In this document: piece by piece, positions 15,031 to 21,682 of the stretch
How the letters are laid out: each line of letters starts with the position of its first letter
Numbering within the stretch: position 1 is the stretch's first letter
From: an uncultured Eubacteriales bacterium
Lineage (GTDB): Bacteria > Bacillota > Clostridia > Lachnospirales > Bianqueaceae
Reading direction: 5' to 3'
Assembly (NCBI GenBank): GCA_902493345.1
Contig: CABUPM010000030.1
Coordinates: 1-22,584, forward strand
DNA length: 22,584 bases
Notes under the pieces: generated by a model
The model's database searches: none
Told to the model about the DNA's origin: nothing
The model's input: the letters and a program-made list of their open reading frames with translations, nothing else
Position numbers and translations under genes: made by a program

Positions 15031-16296
15031 ATGAGTACACAAGAGTATTTTCCGGACGGGACACCGATCGACGCGTGGTTTTATGATACAAGGGTGCCGG
15101 AGCTGGAGGAACTGGGAAAACAATATGTACTGACACAATATGGAATATTGGATGACGGCAGGATTCATACGGAGCAGATTCAGGCGTTGATCGATCAGGC
15201 AGCGGCCGAGGGCGGCGGCGTAATCGTTGTACCTGCCGGAACCTATTACACTGGAGCACTCTTTTTCCGTCAGGGAGTTCATCTGTACGTGATGGAGGGC
15301 GGAACGCTCAAGGGCAGTGACGATATTGCCGATTATCCGGTGCTGGAGACGAGAATCGAAGGTGAGACCTGCAAGTATTTTGCAGCGCTTATCAACGCGG
15401 ACGGAGTGGATGGCTTTACCATGTGCGGACATGGTGTGATCGATGGCAATGGCCTGCGCTCCTGGAAGGCATTCTGGCTGCGCCGCAGCTGGAACCCGTC
15501 CTGCACCAATAAGGACGAACAGCGGCCAAGGCTGGTCTATATCTCCAACAGCAGTCATGTCCTGGTGGCAGATCTGCATTTACAGAACGCGCATTTCTGG
15601 ACCAACCATATTTACCGCTGCCATCATGTAAAGTATTTGAATTGTACGGTGTTTTCTCCGGCCAAGCCGGTGAAGGCGCCCAGCACCGACGCGATCGATA
15701 TCGATGTATGCTCGGACTTCCTGGTGAAGAACTGCTATCTGGAGGTCAACGACGATTCAGTAGTATTAAAGGGCGGAAAAGGTCCCTGGGCGGACAGTGC
15801 GCCGGAAAACGGCTCCAATGAAAGAATCATCATTGAAGACTGCACCTACGGATTTTGTTATGGGTGCCTGACATGCGGCTCGGAATCGGTTCATAACCGG
15901 AATATCATTGTCCGCCGTCTGAAGGTGCTTACTGGCTCCAATCTTTTGTGGCTTAAGATGCGCCCCGATACGCCCCAGCGTTACGAATACATCACTGTAG
16001 AGCAGGTCCAGGGCAATATCGCGCATTTTATCAATATCAATCCGTGGACACAGTTCTACGACCTGAAGGACCGCAAGGAGATTCCGCTGTCTTACGCGGA
16101 TCATATTACGATGAAGGATTGCGATTGTAAGTGCAAGGTGTATTTTCATGTGAAGCCGGACACCAGCCAGTATCACCTGACCAATTTTACTTTTGAGAAT
16201 CTGAATGTGGAGGCGCAGGAGAATGGATTCTCTGAAGGTATGGTTGAGAATATGATCACGAAAAACGTTGTGGTAAAAGAAAAAGCCTGGGAATAA
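15031..16296 (+). CDS. Atypical glycoside hydrolase family 28-like beta-helix protein
   Basis: The 421-residue protein has the polygalacturonase-type right-handed beta-helix pattern: GGGVIVVPAGTYYTGALFF, GHGVIDGNG, RPRLVYISNSSHVLV and repeating N-x-x-I/V strands. Compared with classical GH28 enzymes, STDAIDID (218-225) retains the first acid D220, and NDD at 240-242 keeps the acid pair. The catalytic histidine position of HG...GSE appears to be Y277 (YGCLTCGSE), and RIK appears as WLK (307-309). No signal peptide is present, so it is probably cytoplasmic, acting on imported oligosaccharides or something else. Frame extension to TTG 15010 was rejected because GGAGG lies just before ATG 15031. 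Activity is uncertain given the substitutions. Confidence 0.85.
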   Translation: MSTQEYFPDGTPIDAWFYDTRVPELEELGKQYVLTQYGILDDGRIHTEQIQALIDQAAAEGGGVIVVPAGTYYTGALFFRQGVHLYVMEGGTLKGSDDIADYPVLETRIEGETCKYFAALINADGVDGFTMCGHGVIDGNGLRSWKAFWLRRSWNPSCTNKDEQRPRLVYISNSSHVLVADLHLQNAHFWTNHIYRCHHVKYLNCTVFSPAKPVKAPSTDAIDIDVCSDFLVKNCYLEVNDDSVVLKGGKGPWADSAPENGSNERIIIEDCTYGFCYGCLTCGSESVHNRNIIVRRLKVLTGSNLLWLKMRPDTPQRYEYITVEQVQGNIAHFININPWTQFYDLKDRKEIPLSYADHITMKDCDCKCKVYFHVKPDTSQYHLTNFTFENLNVEAQENGFSEGMVENMITKNVVVKEKAWE

Positions 16297-16317
16297 TTTA
16301 CTGAAAGGATGATGAAA

Positions 16318-17400
16318 ATGGGAAGAAAATGGAGACTTGGCGTTCTGGGACTCGGCGAAGGCCGGAGCATCATATCGGCGGCGCTTGCCAGTGATCAGTG
16401 GGAGCTGGCGAACATATGCGACCTGAATGAGGCGCTGTGCCATGAGAGAATGCAGGAGTTCGGACTTACAAAGTACACACTTTCCTATGAGGAGATGCTG
16501 AAGGATCCGGATATCGATGTAATCGGCATCTATACGCCGGATCAGCTGCATGCGCAGCACATTATGATGGCGTTGGCCGCAGGCAAGCATGTCATCATTA
16601 CCAAGCCGCTCATGGTATCCCTGGATCAGGCACAGGAGCTTCTGGACGCACAGCGCGCAGCCGGAAAATACGTTATGGTAGGACAGAGTTCCCGTTACTA
16701 TGAGGCAACCATGCGGCAGCGCCGGGATTATGAAGCAGGAAAGCACGGAGACCTGATTACGGTGGAGGCACAGTATATCAGCGATTCCAGATGGTTTTTG
16801 CAGAGGGCATGGAGCCATCAGAAAGGTTTCTCCTGGCAGTATAATTTCCTGATCCATGCGCTCGATCTGGCAGTCTGGTATCTGCCGAAGGCAGAAGAGG
16901 TATATGCCGCCGGAGTGGTCAGCCAGAATTCTCTGGAATATGATATCCATTGTCCGGATAGTATCAAGGTGCTGCTGAGGGATCCGGAAGGACATACGGC
17001 CAGTGTAACGGGTTGCTATGCGTCCCCGACCTTCCGCAGTCCGATCGATTCCATGATTTCATGCACGGTGCGCGGAACCAAGGGCCTAAGCCGCGGCGGT
17101 TCAGAACTGAAGTACTACACCAAGTTTGAATCCGACGGCGGTTCGGGAACCAAGATTGAGGACTTCAGCGATCTGAAGCCGTATTATGACCGGTTCGGCA
17201 ATGGAACCCATCACGCGGGAGAGTATCAGAACTATATCAATTACTTCGCGGATTGTCTGGATGCGGGCAAGACGCCCATGCCGGATCTTCATGAGGGGAT
17301 CCGGACGCTGGCAGTGATGGAAGCTGTGCAGCGTTCGATGGACAGCCATACAGTGGTTTTGGTATCAGATATTTTGAGGGAGCGAGGACTGGATGTCTGA
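16318..17400 (+). CDS. Gfo/Idh/MocA family oxidoreductase
   Basis: The 360-residue NAD(P)-dependent dehydrogenase type protein has a Rossmann start RLGVLGLGEGRS (6-16), the conserved lysine motif TKPL with K96, and IHALDLA with H180 and D183 in the usual histidine-x-x-aspartate position of the C-terminal domain. Such enzymes oxidise sugars, inositols or uronic-acid derivatives, or support redox-based glycoside cleavage (GH109-like); the substrate cannot be told. Three in-frame ATGs occur at 16309, 16312 and 16318; AAAGGA is best placed for 16318. It follows the GH28-like gene by 21 bases, so the two are probably cotranscribed and functionally paired. A strong terminator follows immediately. 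Confidence 0.9.
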   Translation: MGRKWRLGVLGLGEGRSIISAALASDQWELANICDLNEALCHERMQEFGLTKYTLSYEEMLKDPDIDVIGIYTPDQLHAQHIMMALAAGKHVIITKPLMVSLDQAQELLDAQRAAGKYVMVGQSSRYYEATMRQRRDYEAGKHGDLITVEAQYISDSRWFLQRAWSHQKGFSWQYNFLIHALDLAVWYLPKAEEVYAAGVVSQNSLEYDIHCPDSIKVLLRDPEGHTASVTGCYASPTFRSPIDSMISCTVRGTKGLSRGGSELKYYTKFESDGGSGTKIEDFSDLKPYYDRFGNGTHHAGEYQNYINYFADCLDAGKTPMPDLHEGIRTLAVMEAVQRSMDSHTVVLVSDILRERGLDV

Positions 17401-17404
17401 GCGT

Positions 17405-17436
17405 AAAAAAGGCGGGGCCGCGGCCCCGCCTTTTTT
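17405..17436. terminator. Perfect 32-bp palindromic bidirectional terminator
   Basis: AAAAAAGGCGGGGCCG (17405-17420) is followed directly by its exact reverse complement ending in TTTTTT (17421-17436). The GC-rich stem with A and T flanks should terminate transcription in both directions. It closes the oxidoreductase operon on the plus strand and the convergent DUF6062 gene, whose stop codon is at 17438. Confidence 0.95.
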
Positions 17437-17437
17437 G

Positions 17438-18184
17438 TCAGGAATTCTTTTCTTTTTCAACAAATTGACCGTTTACCTTGAGAATGGTGCGGGGCAGAGC
17501 GTCTTTGCTGTTCTTCCATGGCTCATTCTGGTAACGGTAGTCAAATTTTAAGGTAAACCACTCCAGCTCGTCGGCAACGCGGACAAGGTTATCCTGTTCC
17601 TGCTTCTTTAGCTGGCTGCGGAAATCGTCCAGTTCCTCCCCTTTCAGATAATCTGCGGCAGAGGCGTAGAGCATGAGAAAATGATCCAGACAATAGCCGC
17701 GGGCCAACTGTACAGTCTGTCGAAAGTCCGGCTGCTTTTTCCACATATGGAAAAAGGTCGAAAGAAACCGGGAGAAGGAATCCTCAATTCGGTCGCAGAT
17801 ATAGCAGGAATTCTGCCACTTTTGCTGCAGCGTGCGTACAGGATCGGATCCCTCTGGGGCTTTTTTGGAAAACCATCCCTTGGAGGATTTTCTGGTAGAG
17901 AGCTGCTCCAGCGTCTGATTCAGCTCCGCGGTTCGGTGTTTTAGGTGAGAATGCAGCATCAGGGCCAATCCCAGAGAATTGCCGCGGTCATAGAGCTGCT
18001 TCATATGGAGCTTGCAAAAGCCCTTTTCATTGGTCAAGCCGCGCACATCTTCCTCCATGTAAGAGGGGCTCAGGACAAAGCCGATGCTGTCGGATTCCAG
18101 TTTACGATACATGGCGCAGAAGGGACACTCACAGTCCGATTGAAAACCATCCATAACAGGAATGGTATAGATTTCTTCTTTCAT
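17438..18184 (-). CDS. DUF6062 family protein with two CxxC...CxxH modules
   Basis: The 248-residue cytoplasmic protein resembles the DUF6062 family of Clostridia; function unknown. It carries two repeated cysteine/histidine sets: C20-x2-C23 with C57-x2-H60, and C127-x2-C130 with C165-x2-H168. The spacings between half-sites are 33 and 34 residues, which suggests an internal duplication of a CCCH zinc-binding module; an extra C18 precedes the first. Between the modules is a charged linker (STRKSSKGWFSKKAPEGSD). A GGAGGT ribosome-binding site lies ahead of the ATG at 18184. It is monocistronic, with its own promoter (18214-18242) and a shared terminator. Metal binding is inferred from spacing only. 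Confidence 0.8.
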   Translation of the reverse strand: MKEEIYTIPVMDGFQSDCECPFCAMYRKLESDSIGFVLSPSYMEEDVRGLTNEKGFCKLHMKQLYDRGNSLGLALMLHSHLKHRTAELNQTLEQLSTRKSSKGWFSKKAPEGSDPVRTLQQKWQNSCYICDRIEDSFSRFLSTFFHMWKKQPDFRQTVQLARGYCLDHFLMLYASAADYLKGEELDDFRSQLKKQEQDNLVRVADELEWFTLKFDYRYQNEPWKNSKDALPRTILKVNGQFVEKEKNS

Positions 18185-18213
18185 TATTTTACCTCCAGCT
18201 GTAGGATAGCTCT

Positions 18214-18242
18214 ATTATAATCGAAAAAAAGTAATTTGTACA
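18214..18242 (-). promoter_or_regulatory. Predicted promoter of the DUF6062 gene
   Basis: On the minus strand TGTACA (18242-18237), a 17-base spacer and a perfect TATAAT (18219-18214) lead into a leader of about 25 bases before the ATG at 18184. Confidence 0.6.
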
Positions 18243-18252
18243 GTAAAACCTC

Positions 18253-18281
18253 TTGTTTCTTATCCGTTTTTGGAGTATAAT
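18253..18281 (+). promoter_or_regulatory. Predicted promoter of pta-ackA
   Basis: TTGTTT (18253-18258), a 17-base spacer and a perfect TATAAT (18276-18281) lie back to back with the divergent DUF6062 promoter. The start should be near 18288, giving a leader of about 45 bases with a small CGTG...CACG inverted repeat at 18290-18303. Confidence 0.7.
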
Positions 18282-18289
18282 GAAAATGA

Positions 18290-18303
18290 CGTGTCAATGC
18301 ACG
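18290..18303. repeat. Short inverted repeat at the predicted pta transcript start
   Basis: CGTG and CACG flank a six-base TCAATG. The stem is only four base pairs, so it may be chance; its placement right after the predicted start point is the only reason to list it. Confidence 0.25.
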
Positions 18304-18332
18304 AGTTTTGAGTATAGAAAGGGAGTTAAGCC

Positions 18333-19337
18333 ATGAGCGCATTTTTGGACAGTGTAAAAGAAAGAGCCAAGCAGGACAAGAAGACGATCGTTCTGCCGGA
18401 GTCAATGGACAGACGTACTTTTGAGGCGGCGGCAGCCGTTTTGAAGGAAGGGCTCGCGAACCTGGTGATCATCGGTAATCCGGAGGAGATTGCAAAGAAC
18501 AGTCAGGGACTGGACGTGAGTGGAGCCGTATTTGTGGATCCCGCAACCTATGAAAAAACAGAAGCGTATATCAATAAGCTGGTAGAACTGCGTCAGAAGA
18601 AGGGCATGACCTATGAGATGGCCAAGGACCTTCTGCTGCATGAATATATGTATTTTGCCTGCATGATGGTTAAGATGGGCGACGCGGACGGCGTAGTATC
18701 CGGTGCGTGCCATTCTACAGCCAATACGCTGAAGCCTTCTCTGCAGATCATCAAGACAGCACCCGGAACCAAGTTGGTATCCGCTTTCTTTGTAATTGTT
18801 GTACCGAACTGCGAGTACGGTGCGGACGGCACCTTCATCTTTGCGGATTCCGGTCTGGTGCAGAACCCGAATCCGGAAGAGCTGGCAGCCATTGCCGCTT
18901 CCTCCGCGCAGTCCTTTGATCTGTTGGTAGGCAAGGAGCCCATCGTCGCGATGCTGTCTCATTCTACCAAGGGCAGCGCGAAGCATGCGGATGTAGACAA
19001 GGTACTGGAAGCAACTCGGATTGCCAAGGAAGAGCATCCGGAGATCAAGCTGGACGGCGAGCTGCAGCTGGATGCGGCTATCGTTCCTTCTGTAGGAGCC
19101 TCCAAGGCGCCGGGCAGCGATGTTGCAGGTAAGGCCAATGTACTGGTATTCCCGGATCTGGACGCGGGCAATATCGGATATAAGCTGGCGCAGCGTCTGG
19201 CTAAGGCAGAAGCTTACGGACCTATCACGCAGGGTATCGCGGCTCCGATCAATGATCTGTCCCGCGGCTGCTCCGCTGAGGATATCGTAGGCGTTGTCGC
19301 GATCACAGCAGTACAGGCACAGGCTCTGAAGAAGTAA
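18333..19337 (+). CDS. pta: Phosphate acetyltransferase
   Basis: The 334-residue short-form Pta interconverts acetyl-CoA and acetyl phosphate. Its N-terminus KKTIVLPESMDRRTFEAAA is typical, with GDADGVVSGACHSTANTL, MLSHSTKGSA, and the PTA signature segment SVGASKAPGSDVAGKANVLVFPDLDAGNIGYKL. The NDLSRG motif places S310-R311 where the catalytic serine and arginine of the Methanosarcina enzyme lie. It lacks the N-terminal regulatory domain of long enterobacterial Pta. GAAAGGGAG gives the ribosome-binding site. Together with ackA 27 bases downstream it forms the fermentation route from acetyl-CoA to acetate with ATP formation. It is transcribed from its own promoter. Confidence 0.97.
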   Translation: MSAFLDSVKERAKQDKKTIVLPESMDRRTFEAAAAVLKEGLANLVIIGNPEEIAKNSQGLDVSGAVFVDPATYEKTEAYINKLVELRQKKGMTYEMAKDLLLHEYMYFACMMVKMGDADGVVSGACHSTANTLKPSLQIIKTAPGTKLVSAFFVIVVPNCEYGADGTFIFADSGLVQNPNPEELAAIAASSAQSFDLLVGKEPIVAMLSHSTKGSAKHADVDKVLEATRIAKEEHPEIKLDGELQLDAAIVPSVGASKAPGSDVAGKANVLVFPDLDAGNIGYKLAQRLAKAEAYGPITQGIAAPINDLSRGCSAEDIVGVVAITAVQAQALKK

Positions 19338-19364
19338 TAGAACATATATTAAGGAGACAGAACG

Positions 19365-20561
19365 ATGAAAAAAGTATTGGTTATCAATTGCGGCAGCTCT
19401 TCTCTGAAGTATCAGCTGATTGATATGGAGACCGAGACTGTTGTAGCCAAGGGACTGGCGGAGCGTATCGGAATCGACGGATCCCGGTTGAAGCATCAGC
19501 CGGCAGGAAAAGAAGCAGTGATTCAGGAAGCGCCCATGCCGGATCATAATAAGGCAGTGGAGATGGTTCTGGCAGCGCTGACCGATAAGGAGCACGGCGT
19601 AATCGCCGATATGTCCGAGATCAGCGCGGTAGGACATCGTGTCGTACACGGCGGAGAGAAGTTTGCAAGCTCTGTTGTGATTACTGAGGATGTAATCAAG
19701 ACCATGGAAGAGTGTTCTGAGCTGGCGCCGCTGCACAATCCGGCCAACCTGATTGGTATTAACGCGTGCATGCAGCTTATGCCCGGCACACCGATGGTTG
19801 CCGTGTTTGATACCGCGTTTCATCAGACCATGCCGGAAAAGGCATATCTGTATGGAATTCCTTACAAGTATTATAAGGAGTATCAGGTTCGCCGCTATGG
19901 CTTCCATGGAACCAGCCATCGCTATGTATCAGAGCGTGTCGCTGCGATCCTGAACAAGCCGGCAGAAGACCTGAAGGTGATCGTTTGCCACCTGGGAAAT
20001 GGCGCAAGCGTATGCGCGGTCAACGGCGGCAAGTCCGTGGATACTTCCATGGGTCTGACTCCGTTGGAAGGCCTGATTATGGGAACCCGCAGCGGTGATC
20101 TGGATCCGGCGATCCTGCAGTACATTATGCATAAGGACAATCTGGATATCGATCAGATGCTGAATGTTCTGAATAAGCAGTCCGGTGTTCTGGGAGTATC
20201 CGAAGTGTCCAGCGATTTCCGTGAGATCGAGGATGGCTGCGCGTCCGGTAATGAGGGTGCGATTCGGGCCAACAACGCGTTTGTATATCGTGTAGCCAAG
20301 TACATCGGCGCATATGCGGCAGCGATGAATGGCGTGGATGCGATCGCGTTTACCGCAGGACTTGGAGAGAACAATGCCAAGGTTCGTAAGGAGATCTGCT
20401 CTTATCTGGAGTTCCTGGGTGTCAAGATTGACGATGCCAAGAACAATACCCGCGGGCAGGAGACGGTGATCACGACGGAGGATTCCAAGGTTGCTGCTCT
20501 GCTGGTTCCGACCAATGAAGAGCTGATGATCGCGCGTGATACAATGGCCCTGGTAGGCTAA
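19365..20561 (+). CDS. ackA: Acetate kinase
   Basis: The 398-residue ASKHA-fold kinase makes ATP and acetate from acetyl phosphate. The N-terminal signature is VINCGSSSLKYQLID with N8, followed by GHRVVHGGEKF, AVFDTAFHQTMP, RRYGFHGTSHRYVS, CHLGNGASVCAV, GTRSGDLDP and FTAGLGENN, with a C-terminal EELMIARDT containing the conserved glutamate region. All family motifs are intact and length is standard. AAGGAGA precedes the ATG. It is the second gene of the pta-ackA operon and is followed by a strong hairpin terminator. Codons are of the same style as in pta, consistent with high expression. Confidence 0.98.
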   Translation: MKKVLVINCGSSSLKYQLIDMETETVVAKGLAERIGIDGSRLKHQPAGKEAVIQEAPMPDHNKAVEMVLAALTDKEHGVIADMSEISAVGHRVVHGGEKFASSVVITEDVIKTMEECSELAPLHNPANLIGINACMQLMPGTPMVAVFDTAFHQTMPEKAYLYGIPYKYYKEYQVRRYGFHGTSHRYVSERVAAILNKPAEDLKVIVCHLGNGASVCAVNGGKSVDTSMGLTPLEGLIMGTRSGDLDPAILQYIMHKDNLDIDQMLNVLNKQSGVLGVSEVSSDFREIEDGCASGNEGAIRANNAFVYRVAKYIGAYAAAMNGVDAIAFTAGLGENNAKVRKEICSYLEFLGVKIDDAKNNTRGQETVITTEDSKVAALLVPTNEELMIARDTMALVG

Positions 20562-20574
20562 ATCTAAAGGATAT

Positions 20575-20613
20575 AACAATTCCCCGTCGGTATGCCTAAC
20601 GGGGAATTGTTTT
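20575..20613. terminator. Terminator of pta-ackA
   Basis: AACAATTCCCCGT (20575-20587) pairs with ACGGGGAATTGTT (20599-20611), giving a 13-bp stem with an internal GG/CC extension and a short loop, followed by TTTT at 20610-20613. It also lies just beyond the stop codon of the convergent small membrane protein (20621) and could serve both genes. Confidence 0.9.
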
Positions 20614-20620
20614 GAACTGA

Positions 20621-20827
20621 TTATTGGGCATCCGATTCTTCGTCGGAATCGGAGCGGCCGGTGAGATACCACTCAGCCAGAAGATTGCCGACAGCGCCTG
20701 CAAAGCACAGAAGAATCCAGACCCAGTGGAATTCTGATCCAAAGATTCCATAGAGGATGTGAACGATTCCGATCGCGACCAGGATCAGAGACAGAATCAG
20801 ACTTTTGCGGGGGAGTTTCCGAAACAA
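20621..20827 (-). CDS. Small two-helix membrane protein, unknown function
   Basis: The 68-residue protein begins at TTG: MFRKLPRKSLILSLILVAIG. Two hydrophobic segments, about residues 10-29 and 34-51 (VWILLCFAGAVGNLLAEW), are separated by FGSEFH, with a positive N-terminus and an acidic tail SDSDEESDAQ, which suggests both ends face the cytoplasm. The frame continues upstream to 21451, but that part runs antisense to the amidohydrolase gene; an AGAGGT ribosome-binding site eight bases before the TTG and a promoter at 20867-20895 argue for the short form. I do not recognise a characterised homologue. Confidence 0.7.
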   Translation of the reverse strand: MFRKLPRKSLILSLILVAIGIVHILYGIFGSEFHWVWILLCFAGAVGNLLAEWYLTGRSDSDEESDAQ

Positions 20828-20866
20828 GGATAAGACCTCTTTTCTATTGTAAAATATATCATATTT

Positions 20867-20895
20867 ATTGTACCATATATTGCACACAGCTGCAA
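20867..20895 (-). promoter_or_regulatory. Predicted promoter of the small membrane protein
   Basis: On the minus strand TTGCAG (20895-20890), a 17-base spacer and TACAAT (20872-20867) sit about 40 bases before the TTG start. The same short interval must also hold the plus-strand promoter of the amidohydrolase, for which I see only a weak TATATT at 20876-20881. Confidence 0.55.
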
Positions 20896-20908
20896 TAAGG
20901 AGGAAGCT

Positions 20909-21682
20909 ATGATTATTATCGATGCACATATTCATCCGTTTGAGACAGCGGCAGAACGAAGCGGACGCTATAGTCAGCAGGTGAAGGATAAGGACGTATT
21001 TCGCGAAGATTTGGAAAGGGCCGGCATCTCTCATTGCTGCGGCTCTGTGATCCGCAAGGTGGACGGAAGTTCCTGGGACGAGATTCGAACGCTCAATGAT
21101 ACGGCGCTCCATCTGAAGGAATACTATGGCGGCTTCTATACGCCGGGATTTCATATTCATCCAGGATTTGTCCGGGAGTCCTGTGAGGAGATCGAGCGGA
21201 TGGATCAACAGGGAGTTCATCTGATCGGAGAGCTGGTTCCGTATATGATGGGATGGAATTCCTATGCATGCAAGGAGGCGGAAGAGATCTTCAGTCTGGC
21301 GCAGGAAAAGGGGATGACGGTGAATGTTCATCCGACAACGAACGAGGATCTGGAGGCTTTCGCGTCCAAATATCCGCGTCTTACAATTATTGTCGCGCAT
21401 CCTAGAGACGGGGCGGATTATGAGGAGAATCTGTGCCGTATGGAGAGGCATGACAATGTCTTTTTGGACTTGTCCGGCACGGGCCTTTTCCGGTACGGAA
21501 TGCTCAGAACCGGCCTGGATCGTGTAGGTGCGGAGCGCTTCCTCTTTGGGACAGATTATCCCATCTGCAATCCCGGAATGTATGTAGAAGCGGTGCTGTT
21601 TGAACAGCTGACCGACGGAGAGCTGGAGTGCGTAATGGAGAAAAACGCAAAACGTCTGATTACAGGAGAGTTTTCATGCTGA
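20909..21682 (+). CDS. Amidohydrolase family protein (amidohydrolase-2, TIM barrel)
   Basis: The 257-residue protein has the metal-dependent hydrolase pattern: DAHIHP with H7 and H9, a GELVP segment with E108, HPTT with H141, AHPRDG with H164, and GTDYP with D216. These fit the PF04909 group, which includes decarboxylases and lactone hydrolases acting on aromatic or sugar acids; the specific reaction cannot be assigned. AAGGAGG lies eight bases before the ATG. The next gene starts inside its last codons (overlap of seven bases), so the two are coupled. Confidence 0.85.
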   Translation: MIIIDAHIHPFETAAERSGRYSQQVKDKDVFREDLERAGISHCCGSVIRKVDGSSWDEIRTLNDTALHLKEYYGGFYTPGFHIHPGFVRESCEEIERMDQQGVHLIGELVPYMMGWNSYACKEAEEIFSLAQEKGMTVNVHPTTNEDLEAFASKYPRLTIIVAHPRDGADYEENLCRMERHDNVFLDLSGTGLFRYGMLRTGLDRVGAERFLFGTDYPICNPGMYVEAVLFEQLTDGELECVMEKNAKRLITGEFSC

